This document shows, in pieces, positions 18,495 through 28,131 of a DNA stretch of 64,000 nt. Both the position numbers and the translations under genes were made by a program. Position 1 is the first letter of the stretch, and the number at the start of each line of letters is the position of its first letter. The notes below the pieces were generated by a model. It saw only the letters and a list, made by a program, of their open reading frames with translations, was not told the DNA's origin and did no database searches. Source of the stretch: Clostridium manihotivorum (GTDB taxonomy: Bacteria; Bacillota; Clostridia; Clostridiales; Clostridiaceae); contig NZ_CP025746.1 of the NCBI RefSeq assembly GCF_004015185.1, positions 496,001 through 560,000 on the forward strand, read 5' to 3'.

Positions 18495-18797
18495 ATGAAG
18501 CGAATTTTAATAGTCTGTGTAGCTGGCATGTCTACTAGTCTTTTAGTTAGTAAGATGATGAGCGCTGCAAACGATAAGGATTTAAGTATAGAGATATTCG
18601 CACTGCCTATCTCAAAATGTGCAAATGTAAGCAGTACCGTAGATGTAGTACTCCTTGGACCTCAAGTACGCTGCCAAAAGGCTCAAATAGATAAAATAAT
18701 AAAGGGAAGAGTTCCTGTAGCGGTAATAGATATGAAGGACTATGGCATGATGAACGGAAAAGCCGTCTTAGATAAAACCCTAGCACTTTTAGGTTGA
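18495..18797 (+). CDS. PTS lactose/cellobiose-type IIB component
   Basis: 100 residues. The phosphocysteine loop is ILIVCVAGMSTSLLVSKM with Cys8, as in CelA/ChbB-type IIB proteins. The fold and length fit a free-standing IIB that receives phosphate from IIA and passes it to the sugar through IIC. No IIA or IIC is adjacent, so this copy is an orphan and may serve another permease or a regulatory role. ATG 18495 follows AGAGGGGGA; an in-frame upstream ATG at 18462 overlaps the terminator region and is unlikely. Confidence 0.85.
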   Translation: MKRILIVCVAGMSTSLLVSKMMSAANDKDLSIEIFALPISKCANVSSTVDVVLLGPQVRCQKAQIDKIIKGRVPVAVIDMKDYGMMNGKAVLDKTLALLG

Positions 18798-18879
18798 TAA
18801 ATTAGGATTAAAGATATATTACTTTAGTAATGTATTTTAAACCATAAGTTATGCATGTTATTACTTTTCTCACCTGTTA

Positions 18880-18935
18880 GATAGCCCATAAAGGGATATT
18901 ATTTATATATAATATTTAATGTTTAGGAGGCTATC
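18880..18935 (+). promoter_or_regulatory. leader hairpin that can mask the ribosome binding site
   Basis: GATAGCC (18880-18886) is complementary to GGCTATC (18929-18935), which overlaps the end of the AGGAGG site and abuts the ATG at 18936. An inner ATATTA...TAATAT stem extends the structure. It could lower translation until opened. Confidence 0.4.
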
Positions 18936-19505
18936 ATGAACAATTTACAAGCACTTGGATTACATCAATTATATTTAATGGGTTTGGTATTATTTTATAT
19001 AGTTTATAAGCAGGTGGTTACAAGACCAGTTAAGGGATCACGCTATATAATAATTCCTTTATTATTAATTTATTTTACCCTAGAATCAATAGATTCTATA
19101 ACAGGAGGATTAGGAAAAGCAGCTGGAGCTTTGATCATACTAGCATCAGTTGGAGTTATAACCGGTGTTATATCAGGAATGTTAACTAAGATATTTAGAG
19201 GAGAAGATGGTGTACTTTATCAAAGTGGTGGGGTGCCTGTCTTAGTATTTCTTGTAATAACTATACCAATAAGAATAATGCTTAGATATACCTTAGGACA
19301 TATCCCTGGAAATGAGGTTTTAAACTACGCAGGGCTATCTTACCTAGTTATGATATCTTGCCAGATGGTTGCAAAGAGCATAGTTGTAATATGGAGAAGA
19401 CCGGAGGTTTTGCAATTAATATTTCAACAGAGAGCTGACAAAGCAAGAAGAAGACTTGAGAGAAGAATAGAAAAAAGCTCAAGAAGACTAGATAGGATGA
19501 ATTAG
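18936..19505 (+). CDS. CcdC/DUF1453-like membrane protein
   Basis: 189 residues with four or five membrane helices between residues 10 and 155 (GLVLFYIVYKQ, YIIIPLLLIYFTLESI, GALIILASVGVITGVISGML, VLVFLVITIPIRIML) and a strongly basic cytoplasmic tail (RADKARRRLERRIEKSSRR). The layout recalls CcdC/DUF1453 proteins, but no diagnostic residue can be cited. The function is unknown. ATG 18936 follows TAGGAGG. Confidence 0.55.
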   Translation: MNNLQALGLHQLYLMGLVLFYIVYKQVVTRPVKGSRYIIIPLLLIYFTLESIDSITGGLGKAAGALIILASVGVITGVISGMLTKIFRGEDGVLYQSGGVPVLVFLVITIPIRIMLRYTLGHIPGNEVLNYAGLSYLVMISCQMVAKSIVVIWRRPEVLQLIFQQRADKARRRLERRIEKSSRRLDRMN

Positions 19506-19535
19506 ATTATGTTATCATGCAAAAAATTGATAAGT

Positions 19536-19572
19536 AAAGCCAATGTAGAGAAAAAACTACATTGGCTTTTAT
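19536..19572 (+). terminator. terminator between convergent genes
   Basis: AAAGCCAATGTAG pairs perfectly with CTACATTGGCTTT around an 8-base A-rich loop, then T-rich sequence. Confidence 0.85.
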
Positions 19573-19647
19573 TACGGTCTATGAAAGATCGCTTAAGTGA
19601 CTTTTTACTATATAGAAAAATATAAAATCTTTTCCTGGACCTTTTTA

Positions 19648-20673
19648 TTATCTATATTTTCCTCTTTCATATTGAGTGGGATACTGTATATCTTCATGAA
19701 GGTCATGAGCTGCTTTAAGTGGCCAGTAAGGATTTCTTAATAGCTCTCTTCCTAAGAATACTAAATCAGCTCTATTATTAGATAGAATTTCTTCTGCCAT
19801 AGAAGGTTCAGAAATCAGTCCGCCGGCAATAGTAGGAAGCTCACAGTTTTTATTTATAATCTCTGAAGCTTTTACTTGGTAGCCAGGAAAGGCAGATATA
19901 GGAGCTGGAGCAACGCCACCTGTGCTCACATTAACAAGATCTACACCTTCTGATTTTACAAGGTTTATAAGTTTGGCCATGGTCTCTGGAGTATTTCCGC
20001 CGTCTACATAATCCTCTGCGGATACTCTAAGTATTAGAGGCTTATCTTCAGGCCATACAGTTCTTACTGCTGAAACTACCTCTTTTAAAAATCTTGCTCT
20101 ATTTTCTAAACTTCCACCATACTCATCTTTTCTTTTGTTTGATAGAGGTGAAAGAAATTGGGATATAAGATATCCGTGAGCTCCGTGAATTTCTATTGTA
20201 TCAAAGCCTGCCTTTAAAGCTCTTTCTGAAGAATCTTTAAATAGTTTTACTACTCTAGAAATTTCTTCTTTAGTCATTTCTACTGGTGTTCTGTAGGTTT
20301 CATCAAAAGCAAGGTCACTTGGTGCTATTATAGGTTCAGATAAAACTTCAGATTTTCTTCCTGCATGATTAAGCTGTATACCTACCTTTGCTCCATATTT
20401 GTGGCATTGATCAACTATATTTCTAAGTCCTTCAATATGAGAGTCATGCCAGATTCCTAAATCCTTTGCAGAAATACATCCACCAGGCTCAACACCTGTT
20501 GCCTCAAGTATAATAAGTCCTGTACCTCCAATTGCTCTCGTAGTGTAGTGGATGTAATGCCAGTCGTTAGCATATCCACTACTATCTGAAGAGTACATGC
20601 ACATTGGAGGCATAACTATTCTATTTTTTATTCCCATGTCTTTAATTTTAAAACTACTAAAAAGTTTAGACAA
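19648..20673 (-). CDS. namA: NADPH dehydrogenase, old yellow enzyme family (YqjM/NamA type)
   Basis: 341 residues, FMN-binding TIM barrel. MPPMCMYSS near residue 22 carries the Cys that tunes the flavin in YqjM-type enzymes. NHAGRK, IHGAHGYLISQFLSP and LRVSAEDYVDGG follow, and the tail FLGRELLRNPYWPLKAA is family-typical. It reduces activated alkenes, quinones and nitro compounds with NADPH, a detoxification role. I start it at TTG 20673: AGGTGG (20684-20689) leaves proper spacing there, and the conserved sequence begins at SKLFSSFKIK. It is divergent from the chemoreceptor gene. Confidence 0.9.
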   Translation of the reverse strand: MSKLFSSFKIKDMGIKNRIVMPPMCMYSSDSSGYANDWHYIHYTTRAIGGTGLIILEATGVEPGGCISAKDLGIWHDSHIEGLRNIVDQCHKYGAKVGIQLNHAGRKSEVLSEPIIAPSDLAFDETYRTPVEMTKEEISRVVKLFKDSSERALKAGFDTIEIHGAHGYLISQFLSPLSNKRKDEYGGSLENRARFLKEVVSAVRTVWPEDKPLILRVSAEDYVDGGNTPETMAKLINLVKSEGVDLVNVSTGGVAPAPISAFPGYQVKASEIINKNCELPTIAGGLISEPSMAEEILSNNRADLVFLGRELLRNPYWPLKAAHDLHEDIQYPTQYERGKYR

Positions 20674-20817
20674 ATATATCACCACCTGGTTATTTTAATT
20701 TACTAAGTAAATATATTATATCATTATTTTGCTTATAAGAGTACTTTAATTCTTAGAATGTTGTATATATTCAAAGTTTGTCCATATGATGTAACTTTTG
20801 CTGGTAAGGGAATTTGT

Positions 20818-20844
20818 TAAGAATATACTAAATGTCTACGATAA
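20818..20844 (+). promoter_or_regulatory. possible sigma-D (flagellar) promoter of the first chemoreceptor gene
   Basis: TAAG, 16 bp, ACGATAA, similar to the sigma-D pattern TAAA-N14/16-CCGATAT. It is about 32 bp upstream of the start codon. Chemoreceptor genes are commonly in this regulon. Confidence 0.4.
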
Positions 20845-20875
20845 TTATGTATATTAAATTCTAGGAGGATGATTT

Positions 20876-22894
20876 ATGCCAAAACTTAAGATGAAAGAAA
20901 AGGGGAAAAGGTTTAATTTTAGTGGAATTGGCTTTAAGTTAATACTAATACTAATATTAATCTGTCAGATTCCCTTAAATACCTTTGGGGTATTGGCTTA
21001 TAAGAAAGCCAATAATATTCTTTATGATAAACTCAAGACTACAGCTAGTCAGGAATTGGAGTTAGTAAATGGATCAATAGATAATTATTTTTCCGGTATA
21101 GTAGCAACTACTCAGATGATATCTAATAATGTTGATTTAATTCAGGTATTAGCACACCCTGAGTATGACAAATCTGCTTTAGAAATATTTAAAGAGGCAA
21201 AAGAAAGTAATAGTGATATAGAACAAATAGTATTTTCAACTGTAGATAAAAAGGTTTTAAGATATCCTGCACAAGAGCAAAAAGCGGGATATGATCCAAC
21301 TACAAGACCATGGTATAAAGGAGCTATAGAAAAACAGGATGGTATAAATTATTCTGAGCCATATAAGAACTCCACAGGAAAGTTTGTAGTTTCTATATCT
21401 AAAACTGTAATGAATAATGGTACTTTAGTAGGGGTAGTGTCTGTGGATGTTGATTTGAAGACTTTATCAGAAAAACTATCAAAGGTTAAGGTAGGAAATT
21501 CAGGTTATGTATTTATAAGCGATGCTACAGGTTTGATGATAGCAGATCCAGATAGTTCTCTTATAGGTGGAGATGTTACAACTAAACAAAGCTATTGGAA
21601 TGAAGTGAAATCTAACCCAAGAGGTTTTGAAGAGTACAATTATAATGGACAAAATAAGTTTGCGAGTTACTCTACAAATGCAGCAACTGGGTGGAAGATA
21701 ATGGCGTCTATGCAGGAAAAGGAATTAAAGGATGATACAAATGCTATAAGAAACTTGCTTATAATAGTTATACTAATAGTACTTCCTTTAAACATACTGG
21801 CAGCATATATATTTAGCCAATCAATAAAGAAAAATATAAATAAGCTGAAAGATGTATTTAGAAAGGCTTCAGCTGGTGACCTTACTGAAAGAATTAAGAT
21901 TAATTCTAAGGATGAGTTTGAAGAGTTAGCTAACAGTTTTAATGAAATGACAGATGGAATATGTGGATTGATAGGTACTGCAAAGGAATCCTCAAATATA
22001 ATCAATAAGACTTCTATATCTATATCGGCAATGAGTGATCAAACAACCAATGCAGTGGCAGATATAGCAAAGACTATTGATCAGGTTGCTTCAGGAAGTA
22101 CAGAACAAGCTAAGGATATAGAAGACGGTGTTTCTGAGCTGCAATCACTAGTATTCAAGCTACAGGAAATAAATGAAAAGACTAAGAGTATGTTTAAGGT
22201 GTCAGAAAATACTGATGGAATGACAAAGAATGGTCTAGTAGTAATGGATATATTAGCATCAAAATCTAATGATACTAGCAATGCGTCAGATAAGATAGAG
22301 GTTGCGGTAAGAGATATGAGCGAAGCTTCTACGAACATTAAAGCTATAACTAGTAGTATAAATGATATAGCTGAGCAAACAAACCTATTGGCTTTAAATG
22401 CTGCTATTGAAGCTGCTAGGGCTGGGGAAGCAGGTAAAGGTTTCTCTATAGTGGCAGATGAAATAAGAAAGTTAGCAGAACAATCAACTTTGGCAACCAA
22501 GGATATAGAAGCACTTATAGATCAGGTTGATGATAGGTCTAAGATTGCAGTTAGGGCAGTTAGTGAAGCAAAAGCAACTATAATGGAACAAGGTGAAGCT
22601 GTTAATAAAACCAAGATTACCTTTGAGGATATTTCAAAAGCTATTGAGAACTTAAGCAATATGATAAGTAGTGTTCAAAGCTCAATAAATGATATTAATA
22701 GAGATAAAGACTCAATTATGGAAAAAATGCAGAATCTTTCAGCTATATCAGAAGAAACAGCAGCGAGCACAGAAGAGGTATCTGCAGCAACAGAAGAAGT
22801 ATCTGCATCAATGGATGATTTTAATGAAAATGCTCAGAGGCTTAAGAGTTTATCTGAAGAATTAAATAATGACATAAATAAGTTTACAATTTAA
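20876..22894 (+). CDS. methyl-accepting chemotaxis protein with dCache sensor
   Basis: 672 residues. TM1 is near residues 20-42. An extracellular dCache domain (about 45-285) has the [11 protein letters not shown] and [17 protein letters not shown] ligand-pocket blocks typical of amino-acid-type Cache sensors. TM2 lies near 290-312, HAMP at 313-365, and the signalling domain with the conserved hairpin tip [20 protein letters not shown] near 500-520. It ends with two Glu/Ala-rich methylation-like helices. AGGAGG precedes ATG 20876. It is about the same length as, and clearly paralogous to, the receptor at 23508. Confidence 0.95.
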   Translation: MPKLKMKEKGKRFNFSGIGFKLILILILICQIPLNTFGVLAYKKANNILYDKLKTTASQELELVNGSIDNYFSGIVATTQMISNNVDLIQVLAHPEYDKSALEIFKEAKESNSDIEQIVFSTVDKKVLRYPAQEQKAGYDPTTRPWYKGAIEKQDGINYSEPYKNSTGKFVVSISKTVMNNGTLVGVVSVDVDLKTLSEKLSKVKVGNSGYVFISDATGLMIADPDSSLIGGDVTTKQSYWNEVKSNPRGFEEYNYNGQNKFASYSTNAATGWKIMASMQEKELKDDTNAIRNLLIIVILIVLPLNILAAYIFSQSIKKNINKLKDVFRKASAGDLTERIKINSKDEFEELANSFNEMTDGICGLIGTAKESSNIINKTSISISAMSDQTTNAVADIAKTIDQVASGSTEQAKDIEDGVSELQSLVFKLQEINEKTKSMFKVSENTDGMTKNGLVVMDILASKSNDTSNASDKIEVAVRDMSEASTNIKAITSSINDIAEQTNLLALNAAIEAARAGEAGKGFSIVADEIRKLAEQSTLATKDIEALIDQVDDRSKIAVRAVSEAKATIMEQGEAVNKTKITFEDISKAIENLSNMISSVQSSINDINRDKDSIMEKMQNLSAISEETAASTEEVSAATEEVSASMDDFNENAQRLKSLSEELNNDINKFTI

Positions 22895-22910
22895 CAGCAT
22901 GATTAAAGAA

Positions 22911-22947
22911 GCGTTGGTGGTACATTTGTATCACCAACGTTTTTTTA
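22911..22947 (+). terminator. terminator after the first chemoreceptor gene
   Basis: CGTTGGTG pairs with CACCAACG around a 12-base loop, followed by seven T and the ACTGTC motif of the family-2 repeat. Confidence 0.85.
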
Positions 22948-23135
22948 CTGTCTATACCAGTAAAAAGTTTTATTTAAGCCTAGCAATATTAAGGATTTAT
23001 AAGAGCCTTCTATTAATTACAGTAAAAAAGAAATTTTATTCGCCTGCCAGGTTTTCCTCATATGCATTCGGAAAGGCAGATGCGCAAAAAACTCACTGAA
23101 GAAGATCTCTTCAGCGACTTTTTTACTGTCTAGGA
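22940..23135. repeat. post-terminator repeat (family 2) with a second terminator
   Basis: Blocks in order: TTTTTTTACTGT, TTAAGCCTAGCAATATTAAG, GATTTATAAGAGCC, ACAGTAAAAAAG, CGCCTGCCAGGTTTTCCTCA, GGAAAGGCAGATGCGCAAAA. A hairpin (CTGAAGA/TCTTCAG, 23096-23114) then leads into TTTTTTACTGTC again. The same series recurs after the second chemoreceptor gene. Confidence 0.75.
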
Positions 23136-23270
23136 AAATACGAAAAATAAAAATATGAGATACATGTTAAAAGTTTAGCATTATAACATGAAGCTAATAG
23201 TGAGGTTGTTTATTTAAATTTAAAATTGTATTAAATTAAATAAAGTTTTAATTTTATATATTTTACTAGT

Positions 23271-23295
23271 TAAAAAATGACAATATTGTCGATAA
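23271..23295 (+). promoter_or_regulatory. possible sigma-D (flagellar) promoter of the second chemoreceptor gene
   Basis: TAAA (23271-23274), 14 bp, TCGATAA (23289-23295), close to the sigma-D consensus. It would give a leader of about 200 nt that contains the inverted repeat at 23307-23476. Confidence 0.45.
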
Positions 23296-23306
23296 ATATA
23301 TGAAGA

Positions 23307-23476
23307 TGTTGATAAAAGTCTATGTGTTGTCAAAAATTGTAATTAGGACTTTTATATATTATGCTTTTTATTTGTATTAATAGTGTTTATTGTAAGAGTT
23401 TGTCCTTTTATTGTACACGTTAAACATGAGAAGTAAGAAAATATGCACATAGATAATATATAGACTTTTATCAGCA
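23307..23476. repeat. 16-bp inverted repeats flanking about 138 bp
   Basis: TGTTGATAAAAGTCTA (23307-23322) and TAGACTTTTATCAGCA (23461-23476) are inverted copies with one mismatch (a G-U pair in RNA). Inside, TCTATGTG (23319-23326) also matches CACATAGA (23446-23453). The arrangement could form a long leader hairpin or an invertible DNA switch. Confidence 0.6.
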
Positions 23477-23507
23477 ATGCAGCTTGACTTTTAAGGGGGA
23501 AGAATTA

Positions 23508-25538
23508 ATGTCAAAGACTACAAAAAAGAGAGAAAGAAAAGTACCAAGGTTTAGGGGAATAAGCTTCAAATTAATAATTATGCTAATACTTATATGTCAG
23601 GTTCCGCTTATTACATATGGTGTTATATCCTATAAAAAGGCTTATGGCATAATATTAAGTAAGTTTAAAGTAACTACAAATCAAGAGGTAGAGCTTGTAA
23701 ATGATTCTCTAAATAATTATTTTAATGGCATAATAAACACTATTCAAATGCTTTCTAATAATTCTGATCTAAAAAATTTAATGGATCATCCAGAGTATGG
23801 TCAGCATGCAAATGAATTGTTTCAAAATGTAAAGGAAAGTAATCCGGATATAGATCAAATAATATTTTCAACTACAGATAAAAAGGTGGTCATTTACCCT
23901 ACGGCTACAACATCGACAGGTTCCTATGACCCTGCAGCTAGACCTTGGTATATAGGGGCAATGGGTAGCGAGGGAAATGTTGTGTTCTCTGAACCATATA
24001 AATCTGCTACAGACAGTAAAAATATAATATCTGTATCAAGAACTGTGAGTAGTAATGGTAAGTTAGTTGGAGTAATTGCTATAAATATAAACTTAGAGAC
24101 CCTTTCTGAGAGAATGGGTAAAATAAAAATAGGTAATGAAGGCTATGTATTTGTTAGTGATAAAAATGGAGTAATGATTTCTCACCCAGATAAATCTTTG
24201 CTTGGTAAGAATGATACCACTAAACAAACATACTGGAATGATGTCAAAGATGGTGAAAGTGGTATGTCTGAGTACATATATACTAAGACTGGCGAGACGA
24301 AATACGCCAGCTATAAGACTAACAGCACGACCGGTTGGAAGATAATGGCCTCCATAAAGAAGAGCGAGATAAATAGTGATACAAAGGTGCTAAATGAATT
24401 GCTTTATGCATCACTATTGATAGCTCTAATTATTAATGTGACAGTAGCAGTTTTATTTAGCAAAGGAATTACTAAGAACATAAAGAAATTAGTAGAGGCT
24501 CTAAATAATGCAGCTAAAGGAATCTTAACAGATAGAATAAGTGTAAAAGGTAAAGATGAGTTTAGCGTATTAGCTTCAAGCTTTAATGAAATGGTAAGTG
24601 GCATAGGTTCACTTATAACAAATGTAAAAAACTCAACTGATACAATAAACAATACTGCCATAAATATAGCTGCAATGAGTGACCAAACTACAAATGCGGT
24701 AGAAGATATAGCAAAGACCATAGATCAAGTTGCCAGTGGAAGTACACAACAAGCAAGAGATGTTGAAGCAGGCGTTGATGAAATTGAGGCTTTAGTGAAG
24801 AAGCTACAGATTATTCTTGAGCATACAAACAATATGAACAGAGTATCAACTCATACTGAAGAAATGGCTAAGAGTGGAATGGATGTTATGGATACTCTTA
24901 CTGAAAAATCAATAGATACTGGAAAGGCTTCGGACAAAATCGAGGTAGCAGTTAAGGAAATGAGAGATTCCTCATTAAACATTCAAGAGATAACAAAGGC
25001 CATAAATAGTATTGCAGAGCAAACAAATCTTTTAGCTTTAAATGCAGCAATTGAAGCAGCTAGAGCCGGCGAGGCTGGAAGAGGATTCTCAATAGTTGCT
25101 GAAGAAATAAGAATGCTTGCTGAACAGTCAACTCAATCTACTAAGGATATTGAAGTGCTTATAGAACAAGTTAGTGAAAGATCTAAGGTAGCGGTAGAGT
25201 CAGTTTCAGAGGCCAAGATAACCATAAAAGAACAAGGGGAAGCTGTTAGAGAAACTAAGATTACCTTCAATGAAATATCTAATGCAATTGATAAGTTGAC
25301 AGGTATGATAACTAATGTACAGCAATCAATAGCAAGTATAAATAAAGACAAGGATTCAATAATGGAAAGAATGCAGAATATGTCTGCCATATCTGAAGAA
25401 ACTGCTGCAAGTACTGAAGAGGTTTCAGCAGCAACTCAAGAAGTTTCAGCCAATATGGAGAACTTCAATGAAAAGGCAGGAGCTTTAAGAGAGCTTTCAG
25501 AAAGCCTTGAAGAGAATGTTGGTAAGTTCAACATCTAA
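23508..25538 (+). CDS. methyl-accepting chemotaxis protein with dCache sensor (paralogue)
   Basis: 676 residues with the same order as the receptor at 20876: TM1, dCache ([31 protein letters not shown]), TM2, HAMP and a signalling domain with [20 protein letters not shown]. The cytoplasmic halves are nearly superimposable, while the sensor parts differ, so it probably detects a related but different ligand. ATG 23508 follows AGGGGGA. An upstream in-frame start (23484) has no ribosome site. Both receptor genes are followed by the same repeat and terminator series. Confidence 0.95.
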   Translation: MSKTTKKRERKVPRFRGISFKLIIMLILICQVPLITYGVISYKKAYGIILSKFKVTTNQEVELVNDSLNNYFNGIINTIQMLSNNSDLKNLMDHPEYGQHANELFQNVKESNPDIDQIIFSTTDKKVVIYPTATTSTGSYDPAARPWYIGAMGSEGNVVFSEPYKSATDSKNIISVSRTVSSNGKLVGVIAININLETLSERMGKIKIGNEGYVFVSDKNGVMISHPDKSLLGKNDTTKQTYWNDVKDGESGMSEYIYTKTGETKYASYKTNSTTGWKIMASIKKSEINSDTKVLNELLYASLLIALIINVTVAVLFSKGITKNIKKLVEALNNAAKGILTDRISVKGKDEFSVLASSFNEMVSGIGSLITNVKNSTDTINNTAINIAAMSDQTTNAVEDIAKTIDQVASGSTQQARDVEAGVDEIEALVKKLQIILEHTNNMNRVSTHTEEMAKSGMDVMDTLTEKSIDTGKASDKIEVAVKEMRDSSLNIQEITKAINSIAEQTNLLALNAAIEAARAGEAGRGFSIVAEEIRMLAEQSTQSTKDIEVLIEQVSERSKVAVESVSEAKITIKEQGEAVRETKITFNEISNAIDKLTGMITNVQQSIASINKDKDSIMERMQNMSAISEETAASTEEVSAATQEVSANMENFNEKAGALRELSESLEENVGKFNI

Positions 25539-25562
25539 TCCGCAGATAGTACCTTTAAAAAT

Positions 25563-25601
25563 AAAAAAACTAACTGAAGAAAACCGCTTCAGTTAGTTTT
25601 T
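25563..25601 (+). terminator. terminator after the second chemoreceptor gene
   Basis: AACTAACTGAAG pairs with CTTCAGTTAGTT, then TTTT and ACTGTT. A near-identical hairpin lies at 25745-25785. Confidence 0.85.
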
Positions 25602-25790
25602 ACTGTTTAAGAATTATGTTCTTTTTTACTAATTAAGCCTAGCAATGTCAAGGATTTAGAATAGCTTTTTATAAATACAGTAAAAAGATAAATTATATTC
25701 GCCTGCCAGATTTTCCTCACATCCGTTCGGAAAGGCAGATGCGCAAAAAAACTAACTGAAGAGAACCGCTTCAGTTAGTTTTTTATTATC
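25599..25790. repeat. post-terminator repeat (family 2) ending in a duplicate terminator
   Basis: TTTACTGTT, TTAAGCCTAGCAATGTCAAG, GATTTAGAATAGC, ACAGTAAAAAG, CGCCTGCCAGATTTTCCTCA, GGAAAGGCAGATGCGCAAAA, then a second copy of the AACTAACTGAAG/CTTCAGTTAGTT terminator. It fills the gap between the receptor and the glycan island. Confidence 0.75.
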
Positions 25791-25845
25791 AAATCCTATA
25801 AGTGAACATATTATAATATTGATTACTTTTAAGGACTGATAATAT

Positions 25846-27438
25846 TTGAAGAAAAACTTAGATAAACATAAGGTTAGCATAATAATATTAACTTATAACA
25901 ATCTAGAGTATACAAAGAAGTGCTTAGAAAGTATAAGAAAATATACTACAGAAGTGGATTATGAACTAATTGTAGTGGATAATAGTTCAAATGACGGAAC
26001 AAAAGATTGGTTAAAGCAGAATAGTGATATAAAGTGCATCTTTAATGAGGTAAACTTAGGATTTCCTATAGGCTGCAACCAAGGAATATTAGCTTCTACG
26101 GGAGATAGTATACTGCTTTTGAATAATGATGTTATTGTAACTCCCAACTGGCTCTCTAATCTTATGATTGCTTTATGGAGCTCAGATGAAATCGGTGCAG
26201 TTGGGGCAGTTACCAATAGTTGTTCCTACTATCAGACCATTGAAGTTGACTATAAAGATTATGATGAGCTTATAGAATTTTCTACAAAGCATAATATATC
26301 AGATCCATCAAAGTGGGAGCAGCGAATTAAACTTATAGGCTTTTGTATGCTTATAAAGAAAGAGGTCGTAAATTATATAGGGCTTTTAGATGAACGATTT
26401 ACTCCAGGTAATTATGAGGATGATGACTACTCTTATAGGATTATGAATAAAGGGTATAAGCTTATGCTCTGTAAGGATACCTTTATACACCATTATGGAA
26501 GTACGTCCTTTAAGAGGGACTCAGTAAGTACAAATAACATAATGTTGACCAATCATAATAAGTTTATGGAAAAGTGGGGCTTTGATCCTGGAAGTATGAC
26601 CTTAATAAGATATGAGGTTATGAGTAGAATAAGGTGTTTGAAGAATAAAGAGATAAATATATTAGACGTAGGCTGCGGCTGTGGTGCTACCTGTTTAAAG
26701 TTAAGAGATGTTTACCCTAAAGCTAAGCTATTTGGAATTGAGAAGAATACTGCAGCTGCTAAAATAGCTAGTAACTTTATGAAAGTCAAAATAGGAGATG
26801 CTGAGGCTATAGAATTTGATTATGAGGAGAGTCTTTTCGATTACATTATACTCAGCGAAATTCTCCAACATCTAAAGAAGCCAATTGAATTCCTAAAGCA
26901 TATAAAGAAATATCTAAAACCACATGGAAGTCTTATATTAATAATACCAAATGCCATGTATATTGACAAAATTAAGCATCTCATAAATGGAGACTGGCTC
27001 TATGACAATCAATCTTTTGGAGAAGGTAGCTTATGGATTTGCACTTTTACCGATATATATAAGATACTAGTAGATCACCATTATTTCAATGTACGTGGGG
27101 AAGGAATACTGGGATACCTTAGTCAGGAGGATTATCAGCTTTTAGATAGGCTGGTAGATATATGTGGTCAACATATGAGGCTGCAGTATATATCCAACAG
27201 ATATATACTTGTGGCTGACAATAGTGATTATGATATAGAAACCGAATTGAAATTTATTCTTAGAAGGATTGAGAATGATATAGATATTGAAAATGGTATA
27301 GAAAAACTTTTAAAATTTGTTTTATCTGAAAATATATCAATAGAAGATATAGATCATTCTATTGAAAAAAATATAATGTTAAAGGATAAATTAAGAAAAA
27401 TTTTGAATGTAATCTCTTTGGAGGAGAAAAATGAATGA
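25846..27438 (+). CDS. family 2 glycosyltransferase fused to a SAM methyltransferase
   Basis: 530 residues. Residues 1-245 are a GT-A fold: IIILTYNNLEYTKKCLESI, VVDNSSNDGTKDW, and ILLLNNDVIVTPNW with the metal-binding aspartate. Residues 265-400 are a class I methyltransferase (NILDVGCGCGATCLKLRDVY as the SAM-binding loop, FDYIILSEILQHLKKP). About 100 residues of helical tail follow. One protein therefore probably adds a sugar and methylates a glycan. It starts at TTG 25846 without a strong ribosome site, and a CATATTATA block lies 30 bp upstream. Its end overlaps the next gene by 8 bp. Confidence 0.88.
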   Translation: MKKNLDKHKVSIIILTYNNLEYTKKCLESIRKYTTEVDYELIVVDNSSNDGTKDWLKQNSDIKCIFNEVNLGFPIGCNQGILASTGDSILLLNNDVIVTPNWLSNLMIALWSSDEIGAVGAVTNSCSYYQTIEVDYKDYDELIEFSTKHNISDPSKWEQRIKLIGFCMLIKKEVVNYIGLLDERFTPGNYEDDDYSYRIMNKGYKLMLCKDTFIHHYGSTSFKRDSVSTNNIMLTNHNKFMEKWGFDPGSMTLIRYEVMSRIRCLKNKEINILDVGCGCGATCLKLRDVYPKAKLFGIEKNTAAAKIASNFMKVKIGDAEAIEFDYEESLFDYIILSEILQHLKKPIEFLKHIKKYLKPHGSLILIIPNAMYIDKIKHLINGDWLYDNQSFGEGSLWICTFTDIYKILVDHHYFNVRGEGILGYLSQEDYQLLDRLVDICGQHMRLQYISNRYILVADNSDYDIETELKFILRRIENDIDIENGIEKLLKFVLSENISIEDIDHSIEKNIMLKDKLRKILNVISLEEKNE

Positions 27439-28117
27439 TAGGAAAATTGCATTTATAACCTCTGTAAATGATAAAGAATTATATGATGAATCAAAGTTTT
27501 ATATACAGCAGTTAAATAAGCCTGAGGGCTTTCAGATAGAGTTTATGAAGATTGAAGATGCCTCTTCTCTAGCAAATGCTTATAATATTGGAATGAATAG
27601 CTCAGATGCAAAATACAAGGTTTTTATGCATCAAGATGTATTCATAGTTAATAAGAACTTTTTATATGATATCTTGAAGGTATTTAAAACCTCTGAAGCA
27701 ATAGGAATGATTGGGGTAGCTGGCTGCAAGTACATTCCAGAGAGTGGAATATGGTGGGAAGCAGATCAAACCTATGGCAAGGTTGCTGATAGTCATAATG
27801 GGGTTATGCAGCTTCTTAGCTTTAGAGAAGTTAGTGGAGACTACGAAGAGGTAGCTGCTTTAGATGGATTAATTATGATAACTCAATATGATATACCCTG
27901 GAGAGAAGATGTTTTTTCAGGGTGGCATTTCTATGATATATCTCAAAGCTTAGAGTTTAAGAAAAAGGGGTACAAGGTTGTGGTTCCCAGACAAGATAAC
28001 TTATGGTGCATTCATGATTGTGGTGTTATAGACTTAGGCTATAGCTTTGAAGAGGAGAGAATAAAACTACTACGGGAATATGCAGAGGAACTTAGCTATG
28101 AGAGTACTACTAATTGA
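27431..28117 (+). CDS. glycosyltransferase of the StrF-like group
   Basis: 228 residues. IAFITSVNDKELYDES at the start, LANAYNIGMNSSDAKYKVFMH followed by QDVFI, and a late FSGWHFYDISQSLEFKKKGY block resemble the glycosyltransferase family 2 subgroup annotated near StrF. Residues HQDV replace the usual DXD. It acts with the overlapping upstream GT/methyltransferase; ATG 27431 lies behind GGAGGAG at about 27420. The acceptor is unknown. Confidence 0.75.
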   Translation: MNDRKIAFITSVNDKELYDESKFYIQQLNKPEGFQIEFMKIEDASSLANAYNIGMNSSDAKYKVFMHQDVFIVNKNFLYDILKVFKTSEAIGMIGVAGCKYIPESGIWWEADQTYGKVADSHNGVMQLLSFREVSGDYEEVAALDGLIMITQYDIPWREDVFSGWHFYDISQSLEFKKKGYKVVVPRQDNLWCIHDCGVIDLGYSFEEERIKLLREYAEELSYESTTN

Positions 28118-28131
28118 TTTGGAGGCTTAGG

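Noticed and set aside
22899-23099. Short open frame after the first chemoreceptor
   Set aside because: It covers a terminator and a family-2 repeat and has no ribosome site.
23295-23507. Cyclic-di-GMP riboswitch in the chemoreceptor leader
   Set aside because: The GEMM landmarks are absent. The only strong structure is the inverted repeat.
25807-25815. Sigma-K promoter before the GT/methyltransferase gene
   Set aside because: CATATTATA matches the -10 pattern, but there is no AC at 16-17 bp. Kept only as weak support.
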